A stretch of 64,000 nt of DNA. Origin: DASYXT01 sp035934555. Lineage in GTDB: Bacteria; Verrucomicrobiota; Verrucomicrobiia; Limisphaerales; UBA8199. Of this stretch, positions 54,181 to 63,568 are shown piece by piece. The DNA lies in contig DASYXT010000136.1 in assembly GCA_035934555.1 (NCBI GenBank), forward strand, positions 1 to 64,000. Direction: 5' to 3'. Made by a program: the position numbers and the translations under genes. The notes under the pieces are model-generated. The model did not search any database. It was given only the letters and a program-made list of their open reading frames with translations, and was not told the origin of the DNA. Position 1 is the stretch's first letter. Every line of letters starts with the position of its first letter.

Positions 54181-56619
54181 ATGAAGCCCCTCGTGCTTAT
54201 CTCACTCCTGGCGGGGTTGGCCCTCGTCAGCACCTCCTGCGCATCCCGTCAGAATACCGAACACCCCAATTATTATTACTCCGGCTCGGCACCGGCCAGC
54301 GCCGGCCCCGGGTCGTCGCCCGCCGCCACACCCGGCGACGCTACGTTTGCCGAAACACCCGAGCAAAGCTGGCCGGTCTTGCTGGTCAACGGCGGCACCA
54401 ACATTACGGTCTTTCAACCGAAAGTGGATTTCTGGGATGGACATCAATTGATCGCCCGTGATGCAGTGGCAGTTCAAATGCCGGGCCAGAACGAGCCCAC
54501 TTATGGAGTCGTCACTCTGAAGGCTCTCACCTTGGCAGACAAGCCGTCTCACACTGTGGCGCTGGAAAACCTGCAAGTGAGCGAAGGGGATTTCCCCAGC
54601 GCCCGCGCCAGCACCCCAGCATATTTGCAATTGTTGCGGAGCCAGTTGCCCGCGCGGTTTCCCAAATTGTCTTTAGACCAGGTCCAAGCGAGCTTCGCGG
54701 GGCGCACCGTCGCTCCCCCGCCCTCGGACCAACCGCTCAACAATACCCCGCCAAACCTTATTGTTTCCACCAAGCCCGCCTTCCTGGTGTCGCTGGATGG
54801 TCCGCCGGTCTTTCGGTCCGTCACCAACACGGAGTTGCAACGGGCCATTAACGCGCGCGTGTTGCTGTTGAAGGCGCCTGGCGGCCAATTATACCTGCAC
54901 TTCTGGGATGGTTACGTGACCGCCCCCAGCCTGGAGGGCCCCTGGTCGGTCGCCTCTTCCGCTCCGCCCGGAGCGGCTACGGCCCAAACCGAAGCGCAAA
55001 CCTCATTTTCGCCCGTTGATCTGATCGACGCTCAACCTGACGCGCAAACCGGCAAAACCCCGTCGCTGGCCAGCACACCCCTGCCGGTTATCTATACGGC
55101 CACCAGCCCCACCGAACTCATCACCTTTAACGGCCCGCCAAACTTTGTTCCCATCCCTAATACCCAGTTGTTGTATGCGGCCAATACCTCAGGGAATGTT
55201 TTCAAACTGCTCAGCAACCAGCAGACCTATGTGTTGCTGTCGGGCCGTTGGTTCCACGGCCCTTCCCTGACCGGCCCGTGGCAGTACGTTCCGGCGACGC
55301 AATTGCCCTCCGATTTTGCCAGCATCCCTGACGACAGCCCGAAAGAAAACGTCAAGGCGAGCGTCCCCGGCACACGTCAGGCCAATGAGGCACTGATCGC
55401 CAACAGCATACCGCAGGACGCCAAAGTCGCCCGCAACACCCAAATGGAGAACCCGCGCATCGACGGGGCGCCGAAGTTGGAGCCCATTGCGGGCACCCCG
55501 TTGCACTACGTGGTTAATAGCGCGACGCCTATTATCGAAGTGGACCCCCAATCGTGGTATGCTTGCCAGAACGGCATCTGGTTCGTCTCCACCTCCGTCA
55601 ACGGACCCTGGACGGCCGCCGGCTACGTGCCGGAAGTGATCAATTCGATCCCGCCCAGTTCGCCGCTGCATTATTTGACCTATGTCCACGTCTATGGCAG
55701 CTCACCGGATTACGTTTATGACGGCTACACTCCAGGTTACCTTGGCACCGAAGTTGAAGATGGTGCTGTGGTTTATGGCACTGGGTATGATTACGCGCCT
55801 TGGGTGGGTGACGACTGGTACGGTTACCCGGCGACATGGGGTTTCGGTTGGGCGCCGTGTTGGACGCCGTGGGATGATTGGTGCTTTGGATTCGGTTTCG
55901 GCTGGCCGCTCTGGGCCAATTGCGGACCGCCATTCCCCTGTTGGGGCGGGTTTTGGGGCTACGGTTACGGTCGGTTCGGTCGTTTTGGTCACGACGGTTT
56001 TGGCCACGACGGTTTTGGCCACGACGGTTTTGTCGCGCGCCGGGGCGGGTTCGCCACTACCAGTCATAGTGTCTATGCTTCGCGCGGAGGCAGAGGTGCC
56101 CTGTCCGCCACGCGCACTGCCACCACGCGTTCCTTTGCCGCCGGCAGCCAATATGGCCATTCGTATAACTCCCGCACCGGCAGCCTGGCGGCCGGTCAAC
56201 ACGCCGCCGTGAGAAATGTTTTCAATGCACCTGCTCGCGGCAATCAAGCCAACGCAGGCTGGCACAGTCCGGCTTGGGCCGGCCGCAGCACGGGCGCAAG
56301 CCGCGGCTGGGGTGGGGCCAACACCGGCTGGCGCGGGGCAGGCAGCTACGGCTCGAGCAGAGGTTACGGCGGTTACTCGGGCGTCTCTTCCCGCGGTGCC
56401 TACGGCGGTTACTCCGGTGGCCGGGCTGGCGGCTTTGGTGCCAGTCGTGGCTACTATGGCGGCGGCGGCCGCGGTTCCTATGGCGGCGGCTGGGGCGGCG
56501 GCGGCCACGGCGGCTGGGGCGGCGGCGGCGGCCACAGCGGAGGATTTAGTGGAGGAGGTGGCGGCGGCCACAGTGGCGGAGGTGGGGGTGGCGGTGGCGG
56601 TGGCGGACACGGACGCTAG
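54181..56619 (+). CDS. Gly-rich lipoprotein downstream of RND operon
   Basis: An 812-residue protein with a lipobox (LALVSTSC, Cys20). The central part has two or three WFxGxSLxGPW-type units (YLHFWDGYVTAPSLEGPWSV; VLLSGRWFHGPSLTGPWQYV), similar to proteins annotated as carbohydrate-binding family V/XII. An aromatic/Asp-rich segment (about 510-590) precedes three tandem GHDGF repeats. The last ~190 residues are almost pure Gly/Ser/Ala with His and Tyr. It should sit in the outer membrane or on the surface. It is 78 bp after the TolC-like gene and probably cotranscribed. A role in the efflux system is unproven. Confidence 0.75.
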   Translation: MKPLVLISLLAGLALVSTSCASRQNTEHPNYYYSGSAPASAGPGSSPAATPGDATFAETPEQSWPVLLVNGGTNITVFQPKVDFWDGHQLIARDAVAVQMPGQNEPTYGVVTLKALTLADKPSHTVALENLQVSEGDFPSARASTPAYLQLLRSQLPARFPKLSLDQVQASFAGRTVAPPPSDQPLNNTPPNLIVSTKPAFLVSLDGPPVFRSVTNTELQRAINARVLLLKAPGGQLYLHFWDGYVTAPSLEGPWSVASSAPPGAATAQTEAQTSFSPVDLIDAQPDAQTGKTPSLASTPLPVIYTATSPTELITFNGPPNFVPIPNTQLLYAANTSGNVFKLLSNQQTYVLLSGRWFHGPSLTGPWQYVPATQLPSDFASIPDDSPKENVKASVPGTRQANEALIANSIPQDAKVARNTQMENPRIDGAPKLEPIAGTPLHYVVNSATPIIEVDPQSWYACQNGIWFVSTSVNGPWTAAGYVPEVINSIPPSSPLHYLTYVHVYGSSPDYVYDGYTPGYLGTEVEDGAVVYGTGYDYAPWVGDDWYGYPATWGFGWAPCWTPWDDWCFGFGFGWPLWANCGPPFPCWGGFWGYGYGRFGRFGHDGFGHDGFGHDGFVARRGGFATTSHSVYASRGGRGALSATRTATTRSFAAGSQYGHSYNSRTGSLAAGQHAAVRNVFNAPARGNQANAGWHSPAWAGRSTGASRGWGGANTGWRGAGSYGSSRGYGGYSGVSSRGAYGGYSGGRAGGFGASRGYYGGGGRGSYGGGWGGGGHGGWGGGGGHSGGFSGGGGGGHSGGGGGGGGGGGHGR
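55987..56031 (+). repeat. Three tandem 15-bp units in the Gly-rich lipoprotein gene
   Basis: GGYCACGACGGTTTT occurs three times in frame at 55987-56001, 56002-56016 and 56017-56031, encoding GHDGF repeats. The first copy has T for C at one position. Unit number could change without a frameshift. Confidence 0.9.
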
Positions 56620-56668
56620 GGCGACCCTCAAAAACCCATGTGGGGCGAAGCGCGGGCAAGCGCGCGCA

Positions 56669-57886
56669 TCAATGCTCCCGCACCAGCGTTCCATCGCGCC
56701 GCAAGTGCATGCGTTCCCCACGCCACTCGATGCGGTTGCCCAGAAACGCCAACACCCAAATTACGGTCTGCAGAAGATCTTTGAGCAGCGGCACCCAGGC
56801 CCAACGCCAGGGCGGCGCAGCCTGGTTTAGCCGTCTTTGCAGGTCTTGCGCCACCCAAACGCGTAGCGCCCAGCAGCCCACCGCGAAAGTGATCGCCAGA
56901 CGGTTCGGCTGCACGAGCAACCAGATCAGCGGCCAAAGCGTTGGATTGCTCAGAATGCTCAAAAAATACGGACCCGGCTGGCACACTCGAATCGTGCGCG
57001 CCCAGCGAAGCTGGTGCCGCCAAACCTGCGGCCAACTTTTGGCCGGGTCCCAGCAATCCACCACGACTGGGCACAAGACGATTCGATGGCCGCGGCGAGC
57101 AATGCGATTGCCCAATTGATAATCATCGGCCAGGCAATCCGCCAATGCCGCCAAACCACCAATCTCCTTTACCAATCCCCGGCGAGTCGCCATAACCGCT
57201 CCCAGCGCAAACTGCTGTGGCTTGAGCGTTTGGGCCTGGAGCACTTGGCTCCAAAAATCTGCGTTGATGGCAACTGCCTCCCAGTACATCGCCAGGGTCA
57301 ATGGGTTAGCCAGCCGGTAAACGCTGTTCACCAGGCCCGTCTCGGGGGCCTGCAGCGGCCGCACGACCTGGCTAAGCAGGTCTGCCGGCACGCGCACATC
57401 GGCATCGCTGATAACGATAATCTCGTACCGCGCCCGTTGCTCCAACTGGACCAGCTTGGCCACTTTGAAGTTAGTGCCTTGCAGCGGGTCGCACACGAGC
57501 AACTGCGCGTCGGCGGCAGGAAACTCTTGCAGCAGTTTGCGCACGATATCGCAGACGGGGTCTTGTGCCGAGGCGACACCAAACAAGACTTGAACCGGTC
57601 CCCGGTAATCCTGCGCGAACCAGCTCCGCAAACACGCTTCCGTGGAGTCATCGCAGCCCTTCAGCGGTTTGAGCAAGGTGGCGCCCGGCGCAGCGCTTTC
57701 CCCGGTCTCACGCCGGTGCAAAGGAAATCGGCGCGCCGCCAACCATTGCCAAAGCAGCAACGCCAGGCTCAACCAGGCCAGAATTCCGCAGATAAACGTG
57801 CCGGTTGCGGGAAACCCAATCCTGAATGCGCTCGCTGCAACGTCCGCCAACCAAACGCCGAAATATGAGGGCAGTTCCAAGTTCAA
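56669..57886 (-). CDS. GT21-type glycosyltransferase (HpnI / ceramide glucosyltransferase-like)
   Basis: A 405-residue membrane glycosyltransferase. An N-terminal helix (about 28-50) precedes the GT-A domain, which has ISDADVRVP with metal-binding D161-D163, the acceptor Asp pair in ADDYQLGNRI (254-255) and QLRWART (292-298), the Q/RXXRW motif of processive or lipid-linked sugar transferases. The C-terminal third has two to three membrane helices. HpnI enzymes glycosylate bacteriohopanetetrol and ceramide glucosyltransferases glycosylate ceramide; no hopanoid or sphingolipid gene is visible here, so the acceptor is open. It is convergent with the Gly-rich lipoprotein gene. Confidence 0.82.
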   Translation of the reverse strand: MNLELPSYFGVWLADVAASAFRIGFPATGTFICGILAWLSLALLLWQWLAARRFPLHRRETGESAAPGATLLKPLKGCDDSTEACLRSWFAQDYRGPVQVLFGVASAQDPVCDIVRKLLQEFPAADAQLLVCDPLQGTNFKVAKLVQLEQRARYEIIVISDADVRVPADLLSQVVRPLQAPETGLVNSVYRLANPLTLAMYWEAVAINADFWSQVLQAQTLKPQQFALGAVMATRRGLVKEIGGLAALADCLADDYQLGNRIARRGHRIVLCPVVVDCWDPAKSWPQVWRHQLRWARTIRVCQPGPYFLSILSNPTLWPLIWLLVQPNRLAITFAVGCWALRVWVAQDLQRRLNQAAPPWRWAWVPLLKDLLQTVIWVLAFLGNRIEWRGERMHLRRDGTLVREH

Positions 57887-57988
57887 GCAAAGCTGGAGGC
57901 GTGCATTAACAGGGGCCGCTGCGAAAGTAAACTCTGAACGGTGCGACGATGCGTTGCTCAGAGACTCGTCGCCGGGGTCTTTGCGGGG

Positions 57989-59596
57989 TCAGCGCAGGTT
58001 AGCGGCATCAATGCTCGCCAGGAATCTCGGCGGACGCCGTGCATGCGTTGCTTGCTCGAACCCATAGGCGATCCGCAGCAATTTTGGCTCGCTCCACGCC
58101 CGGCCAAAGAACGAAATGCCCACCGGCAACCCGAACACAAACCCCGCCGGCACAGTGATGCTCGGGTAACCGGCAACCGCGGCGAACGTCGTGCTACCGC
58201 CTACGTCATGGTCGCCCAGGACCCAATCCGTGACATGCGCCGGGCCTGTGGTCGGGGCCAGAATGGCGTCCAAATTGTGCTTGTCCATTACCCCATCGAT
58301 GCCCTCCTGCCGGGCCAGGCGCAGGCAAGTTGCCCGCGCTTTCTGATAGGCGGGGTCGCTCAAGGGGCCTTTAGCCTGTGATTTTATCAGTTCCTCCTGG
58401 CCGAACCAGCGAAGTTCCTGGTCGGCGTGCCGGCTATTGAAATCAATGATCTCCTGCAAGGTATGAACGGGGGCGTGCGGCCCGAGGCTCGCCAAATAGG
58501 CGTTCATATCCGCCTTCATTTCGTAGCGCAGCACCTCCAGTTCGGCCTTTTCCAACTCCGGGCTGGACTGCAATTCGAGCGAATCCACCAGCTCCGCGCC
58601 ATGCGCTTTGAGCGCCTCCAGGGCGGCCTCGGCGATGATATCCACTTTGGGATGAAACCCAAAATAATGCCGCGCCACTCCGATGCGTGCGCCGCGCAAA
58701 CCGCCGGCCTCGAGGCAACTGGCGTATTCACGGCGCCCGCGGTCCGTGGCCTCCGCCGTCGCGGCATCGCGCGGGTCGGTGCCGGCCAGCGCACCTAACA
58801 GCAGCGCCGCATCTTCGACTGTCCGCCCCATCGGGCCGGCGGTATCCTGACTGTGCGCGATGGGAATAATCCCCGACCGGCTCAGCAGGCCCAGCGTGGG
58901 TTTGATCCCAACAATCCCACAGAAGGAGGAGGGCGATAAGACCGAACCATCGGTTTCCGTCCCAATCGCCACCGCACACAAATTGGCCGAAACGGCGGCC
59001 GCCGAGCCCGAACTCGACCCGGAAGGGTTACGGTCCAAGGCGTACGGATTGCGGGTCTGGCCGCCCCGCCCGCTCCAGCCGCTGGTCGAAAATGAGCCTC
59101 TAAAATTCGCCCACTCGCTCAGGTTGGTCTTGCCAAGCAGGACGGCTCCAGCCGCCCGCAGTTTTTCGACGATGAACGCGTCGCGCGGCGGAACTGAGCC
59201 TTGCAGGGCCAAGGAGCCGGCGGTGGTCATCATTCGGTCGTGCGTATCAATATTGTCCTTGATCAGCACCGGGATGCCATGCATCGGCCCGCGTGCGCCC
59301 GCGCCGGCCAACTCGCGGTCCAGCGCGGCCGCAATCCCTAGCGCGTCCGGATTGAGCTCGATGACCGACCGCAGTTTCGGGCCGCTTTGATCCAGCGCGT
59401 CAATCCGAGCCAGGTACTGGCGCGTCAGTTCGACACTGGACAGCTTGCGCGTGCGGAGCAAATTGCCGAGCTGCCGCACGCTCAATTCCTCGACCTGGAA
59501 TTTAGGGGACCGGTGATGGAACGCGGTTAGCGCGGGGGTGGCCAGGGCCGCGGCAACGTTTAGCGCGCTAAGCCGGAGGAATTCTCGTCGTTTCAT
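57989..59596 (-). CDS. Exported amidase (amidase-signature family)
   Basis: A 535-residue protein. ATG 59596 begins MKRREFLRLSALNVAAALAT, a Tat signal peptide (RREFLRL); the frame is open further upstream but lacks a signal there. The amidase-signature triad is K113 (PVLIKDNID), a cis-Ser around S195 (PSGSSSGSAAAV) and nucleophile S218 (TETDGSVLSPS). It hydrolyses amides to acid and ammonia; related gene products include GatA and fatty-acid amide hydrolase. Without GatB/C neighbours and with a Tat signal, GatA is excluded. Its natural substrate is unknown. Confidence 0.88.
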   Translation of the reverse strand: MKRREFLRLSALNVAAALATPALTAFHHRSPKFQVEELSVRQLGNLLRTRKLSSVELTRQYLARIDALDQSGPKLRSVIELNPDALGIAAALDRELAGAGARGPMHGIPVLIKDNIDTHDRMMTTAGSLALQGSVPPRDAFIVEKLRAAGAVLLGKTNLSEWANFRGSFSTSGWSGRGGQTRNPYALDRNPSGSSSGSAAAVSANLCAVAIGTETDGSVLSPSSFCGIVGIKPTLGLLSRSGIIPIAHSQDTAGPMGRTVEDAALLLGALAGTDPRDAATAEATDRGRREYASCLEAGGLRGARIGVARHYFGFHPKVDIIAEAALEALKAHGAELVDSLELQSSPELEKAELEVLRYEMKADMNAYLASLGPHAPVHTLQEIIDFNSRHADQELRWFGQEELIKSQAKGPLSDPAYQKARATCLRLARQEGIDGVMDKHNLDAILAPTTGPAHVTDWVLGDHDVGGSTTFAAVAGYPSITVPAGFVFGLPVGISFFGRAWSEPKLLRIAYGFEQATHARRPPRFLASIDAANLR

Positions 59597-59806
59597 ATAG
59601 GCTGCAACCAAGCGCTTAGCATACTTGCCCTGGATAAGGAATCTCGAAATGGCTTTTTGGTGGACCGCCGCGAGGTCTTTTGGCGAATGGTTTTGCCACA
59701 AATCGATTGAACGAAAATGCCGGGGAAGCGTCAAAAACTTGTTAGGTTGGTTGTGGTTTCTAAAAGCGCTGGTCTCGTGAGGGGAAAGCGCCTTTAGCAC
59801 GGTTGA

Positions 59807-59840
59807 GAGCGGTCCGCCTGGGAGGGGGGACCGCTCTTTT
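59807..59840 (+). terminator. Intrinsic terminator on the plus strand
   Basis: GAGCGGTCC (59807-59815) and GGACCGCTC (59828-59836) form a perfect 9-bp stem, followed by TTTT on the plus strand. No annotated plus-strand gene ends here: the flanking genes (amidase, DJ-1) are both on the minus strand. It therefore ends an unannotated plus-strand transcript, possibly a small RNA. Confidence 0.65.
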
Positions 59841-59880
59841 CGTGCCAGGTGGGTTCAACCGGGCTCGGCGGCCGGCGGTC

Positions 59881-60486
59881 TCACGCAAGCCCGTGAACCG
59901 CTTTATCCTTCTTTTGTCCGCGCGCTCCGCCTTGTCTTTCGTGTTTGCCTTCGCCGAATTCCTCGATCAACTTGCGGTTAAATGCGGGGATGTCCGCCGG
60001 CTTGCGGCTGGTCACCAGGCCGTTGTCCACCACCACTTCTTCATCCACCCACTCGGCTCCGGCGTTGCGTAGGTCCGTCTGTAGCGATGGCCAGGAGGTC
60101 ACCCGCCGGCCGGCCACCACTTCCGCCTCAATCAGCGTCCAAGGCCCGTGGCAGATCGCTCCCACGGGTTTGCGCGCTGCGAAAAAATCGGCCACGAACT
60201 CGACCGCATTTTTGTCCATCCGCAGTTTGTCCGGGTTCATCACGCCACCGGGTAGCACCAGGGCGTCATAGTCCTCCGCCTTGGCGCTTTGCAGCGGGAC
60301 ATCGACTTTAAACGTCTCCCCCCAATCCTTTTCATCCCAGGCGCGAACGGTTTCACCCGCAGGGGAAACAATCTCCGCTCGCGCGCCCGCTTTCTCCAGC
60401 GCCTCCTTTGGTCCGGTCAGTTCCGCTTGCTCAAATCCTTCGGTGACCAGCAAGGCCACGCGTTTGCCCTCTAATGATGTTTTCAT
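59881..60486 (-). CDS. DJ-1/PfpI-family protein
   Basis: A 201-residue protein of the type 1 glutamine-amidotransferase-like fold. The nucleophile elbow AICHGPW has C112 and H113; E16 in TEGFEQAEL completes the usual triad-like site. PfpI-type members (about 170-200 residues) are intracellular peptidases or deglycases/hydratases acting on reactive carbonyls. ATG 60486 is taken because the first ~13 codons of the longer frame lack homology. It ends with a Gly/Lys-rich tail (ARGQKKDKAVHGLA). It is a single gene divergent from the Uma2-family gene. Confidence 0.87.
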   Translation of the reverse strand: MKTSLEGKRVALLVTEGFEQAELTGPKEALEKAGARAEIVSPAGETVRAWDEKDWGETFKVDVPLQSAKAEDYDALVLPGGVMNPDKLRMDKNAVEFVADFFAARKPVGAICHGPWTLIEAEVVAGRRVTSWPSLQTDLRNAGAEWVDEEVVVDNGLVTSRKPADIPAFNRKLIEEFGEGKHERQGGARGQKKDKAVHGLA

Positions 60487-60667
60487 AACAGTAGTGCTTT
60501 CTGGACGATTTCCGCTTGCCTCCACAGACTACTTAGAACGCTTCCACTGGCCAGGCGAGTTGCGTATGGGGAGTTAGCCCTGGGGTTAGCCCCCTCCGGG
60601 TCCGCTGAATGGGCGCGGCCTTGATACCCCTTGCGACCTGCCCCAACCGCGGATACTTTACGGCGCA

Positions 60668-61330
60668 ATGGTGACGCTGCCGCCCGAACTGCTCCAGGCG
60701 CCGGAATTGGCCCTCTATGGAGAGCAAATCCAGGCGCGCCTCGAACAGGAGCGGCAGCTCCGCGATAAGTTCCGCTCTGAAGTATCTGCTGGCGTGAAAG
60801 CCGAGTTTATTAATGGAGAAGTCATCGTGCACTCCCCCGCCACTACCCGACATACCATCGTCCGCATGCACCTCTCGCTGTTGTTGACGACCTACGCGCG
60901 CATGAATCGGCTCGGGTTGGTCCTGGATGAGAAAGCGATGATCAGTCTTAGCCGCAACGACTACGAACCGGATGTCCTCTTTTTCAGCGCTCCTCAGGCT
61001 GCCCGCATTCAGCCTGGCCAGCTACTTTTTCCCACGCCCGATTTTATCGCGGAGGTCCTGTCCGCGAGCACGGTTGACCGGGACCGCGGCGTGAAGTTCC
61101 GCGATTACGCAGCCCATGGGGTTCCTGAGTACTGGCTGCTCGAACCGGAGGCCGCCACGTTGGAACAGCACGAGTTAAAGGGAAGCGCCTACGCATTGCG
61201 GCTCAAAGCCAGCTCCGGGCACGTGCGCAGCCTTGCAATCCCCGGCTTTGAAATCCCTGTCCGTGCGCTGTTCGACCCCGAGGAGAACCTCGCCTGCTTG
61301 AAGCAACTGGTGCAGGCCGGCCCTTCCTGA
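60668..61330 (+). CDS. Uma2-family putative endonuclease
   Basis: A 220-residue protein of the Uma2/DUF820 family, PD-(D/E)XK fold. Family landmarks are EFINGEVIVHSP, NDYEPDVLFF (Asp/Glu of the metal site), FIAEVLSASTVDRDRGVKFR with downstream Lys, and GVPEYWLLEPE. These proteins are abundant, often in many copies, in cyanobacteria and some Verrucomicrobia/Planctomycetes; their biological role is unclear. An N-terminal ~35-residue helical extension is present. It ends 31 bp before the 3' end of the EF-G-like gene, which runs the other way. Confidence 0.8.
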   Translation: MVTLPPELLQAPELALYGEQIQARLEQERQLRDKFRSEVSAGVKAEFINGEVIVHSPATTRHTIVRMHLSLLLTTYARMNRLGLVLDEKAMISLSRNDYEPDVLFFSAPQAARIQPGQLLFPTPDFIAEVLSASTVDRDRGVKFRDYAAHGVPEYWLLEPEAATLEQHELKGSAYALRLKASSGHVRSLAIPGFEIPVRALFDPEENLACLKQLVQAGPS

Positions 61331-61361
61331 AGGCTCCACCGCTCTTCGCTCTGCGCCGCCC

Positions 61362-63452
61362 TCACTCCGCCTGCTGCTGCGCGCGGTTCTTTTTGCTTTC
61401 CTCGACTACTCGATGCTCGGCTTCCCGTGGCATCTCCTCGTAATGGCTGAAGTTTTCGGAGTGCACGCCGCGACCGCCGGTGAGCGAACGCAACGTGCTT
61501 GAATAGCGGTAGAGTTCCTTGGCCGGTACATGCGCCTTGATCACCTGGAATCCGCCTTCCATGTCCATGCCTTGAATCTTGCCGCGCCGGCTGGATAAAT
61601 CGCCCATCACCTTGCCCATGCAATCCTCCGGGATGCGGATTTCCACCAGGTGAATCGGCTCGAGCAAACACGGACGGGCCATCCCAAACGCCTCTTTGAA
61701 CCCAAAATAACCCGCAATCTGGAACGCAATGTCTTTCGAATCCACCGGGTGCATCTTGCCGTCGTAAAAATCAATTTTGACATCGACCACGCGGTAGCCG
61801 GCCAGGATGCCTTCTTCGCAAGCCCTCATCACGCCTTTCTCGACTGACGGCACAAAGACCCGGTCCACGTTCTGGCCGCTCAGCGATTGGGTAAACTCGA
61901 CGCCTGTGTCGCGCGGCTTGGGTTCGATGCGCATCCACACTTCGGCGAATTGGCCGGCGCCGCCCGTCTGTTTCTTGTGCCGGTGCTTGGATTCACCGCG
62001 CGCCTTGATCGTCTCGCGATAACGTACTCTTGGCTCGGATAATTCGACGTGCACATTGTACCGTTTGCGCAACCGGTCGGCGATGACCTCGAGGTGCAAC
62101 TCGCCCTGGGCCGACACGATCGTTTGGTGCAACTCCGAATCCACCATGTGCAGGAACGTCGGGTCTTCATGATGCAACGCCGCCAACCCCGAGGCGATCT
62201 TGTCTTCCTCGCCTTTCACGCTGCTCTTCAGCGAAGCGTGAATATTGGGCTTGGGGTAGTCCACTTTCGGCAGCGAGACATGCCGTTTGCCGCCGCACAA
62301 CGTATCGCCGGTATGCGTATCCTTCAGCTTTACCACCGCGCCGATATCCCCCGCGGTCAGCAAGGGAATGCTCGTGCGCGTCTTGCCGTTGAGCAGGTAA
62401 ATCTGCCCGATCTTTTCCGTGCTCCGGCGGCTGGTGTTGTACAGTTCGCTGCCAAACTTCACCGACCCGGAATAGATGCGGAAAAATGACAGCTCGCCGA
62501 ACTGCGCTTCGCTCATCGTTTTAAATACATACAGCACCGGGTCCGGATCGTTGAGCCCGACCTCGGCCTCCTTGCCCTGTTCATCCAGCGCTTGGACTTT
62601 GGCCCGGTCCACCGGCGACGAACCGTACTTGGCAATAAAATCCATCAACCGCGCCACGCCGATATTGTTCTCGGCCGAAGTGACAAACAGCGGCGTAAAC
62701 ACCTGCTTTTGGATCGCCGCATGCAGCCCGGCGCGCATTTCCTCCTCCGACAACCCCCCTTGCGCAAAATATTTTTCCATCAAGCTATCGTCCGACTCGG
62801 CAATAAACTCAATGAGCTGCCCATGCAATTGCTTCACCCGCTCGGCCGCCTCGCCGCTCGCGGCCGCTTCGGTGAACTTCCCGCTCTTGTCCTTGGCGTA
62901 GGTAATGACCTCGTTGCGCAGCACATCCAGCACCTGGTTGAACCCGGGGCCGGCATTCAGCGGCAGCGTCAGGGGGAACACGCGCTCGCCGAAATGTTCC
63001 CGCACTCGCGCCAGGCTGTTATCCAAATCGACTTCCTCTTTATCAAACGCGTTTATCACGATCATCTTGGGGATGCCGTCCTCGGTGGCGTAGCGCCAGG
63101 CCGCGTCGGTCCCCACACCCACCCCGTGGTTGGCGTGCACCACGATTAACGCAAAATCACCGACCCGCAGCGCCCCCAGCCCTTCGCTGATGAAATCCGT
63201 GTAGCCAGGACAATCAATCACGTTGAACTTCTTGCCCAGCCATTCCAGGTGCATCAGCGTCGCCGAAACCGAAATCTGCCGCTGCTGCTCGCTGTCGTGA
63301 TAGTCCGAAACCGTTGAACCGGCGGAGATGCTGCCCATCCGGTTAATCACCCCGGCCGTCGCGAGCATCGCTTCGCTCAGCATGGTTTTTCCCGAGGAGG
63401 CATGACCGACGACCGCGAAGTTACGAATTTCCGCCGCTTGGTATTCTTTCAT
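61362..63452 (-). CDS. EF-G-like translational GTPase (EF-G2/FusA2 type)
   Basis: A 696-residue protein with the five EF-G domains. G1 is VVGHASSGKT, G3 is DCPGYTDF. The G4 motif reads VINAFDKEEVD: the Lys of NKXD is Ala, so guanine recognition may be altered. Domain IV (about 470-600) and the C-terminal ferredoxin-like domain are present (GDLSSRRGKIQGMDMEGGFQ). This suggests a paralogue, not the housekeeping elongation factor; such proteins act in ribosome recycling or stress in some bacteria. The start is ATG 63452. A terminator-like hairpin lies just upstream. Confidence 0.9.
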   Translation of the reverse strand: MKEYQAAEIRNFAVVGHASSGKTMLSEAMLATAGVINRMGSISAGSTVSDYHDSEQQRQISVSATLMHLEWLGKKFNVIDCPGYTDFISEGLGALRVGDFALIVVHANHGVGVGTDAAWRYATEDGIPKMIVINAFDKEEVDLDNSLARVREHFGERVFPLTLPLNAGPGFNQVLDVLRNEVITYAKDKSGKFTEAAASGEAAERVKQLHGQLIEFIAESDDSLMEKYFAQGGLSEEEMRAGLHAAIQKQVFTPLFVTSAENNIGVARLMDFIAKYGSSPVDRAKVQALDEQGKEAEVGLNDPDPVLYVFKTMSEAQFGELSFFRIYSGSVKFGSELYNTSRRSTEKIGQIYLLNGKTRTSIPLLTAGDIGAVVKLKDTHTGDTLCGGKRHVSLPKVDYPKPNIHASLKSSVKGEEDKIASGLAALHHEDPTFLHMVDSELHQTIVSAQGELHLEVIADRLRKRYNVHVELSEPRVRYRETIKARGESKHRHKKQTGGAGQFAEVWMRIEPKPRDTGVEFTQSLSGQNVDRVFVPSVEKGVMRACEEGILAGYRVVDVKIDFYDGKMHPVDSKDIAFQIAGYFGFKEAFGMARPCLLEPIHLVEIRIPEDCMGKVMGDLSSRRGKIQGMDMEGGFQVIKAHVPAKELYRYSSTLRSLTGGRGVHSENFSHYEEMPREAEHRVVEESKKNRAQQQAE

Positions 63453-63473
63453 AAAAACGTTGACGTACCGCGC

Positions 63474-63503
63474 AAAAAAACCCGCCGGGCTGCTACCCGG
63501 GTG
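63474..63503 (-). terminator. Terminator-like hairpin upstream of the EF-G-like gene
   Basis: On the minus strand CCGGG-TAGCAG-CCCGG forms a short GC stem (63485-63500) followed by CGGG and seven Ts (63474-63480). The T-run ends about 22 nt before the EF-G start codon. It can end the transcript of the DUF2127-like gene upstream, or act as an attenuator in the EF-G leader. Confidence 0.5.
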
Positions 63504-63568
63504 GACAGAGAATGTAAGGAACGAGAGACCCGGCGCAAGCGGAGAAATGGCTCCGCATGCCGCAGCGC

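Noticed and set aside
55702..56721. 339-codon Ala/Thr-rich minus-strand frame.
   Set aside because: It is the antisense of the Gly-rich tail; low-complexity artefact.
63474..63503. T-box or riboswitch before the EF-G-like gene.
   Set aside because: No T-box sequence or specifier loop was seen; only a short GC hairpin with a T-run.
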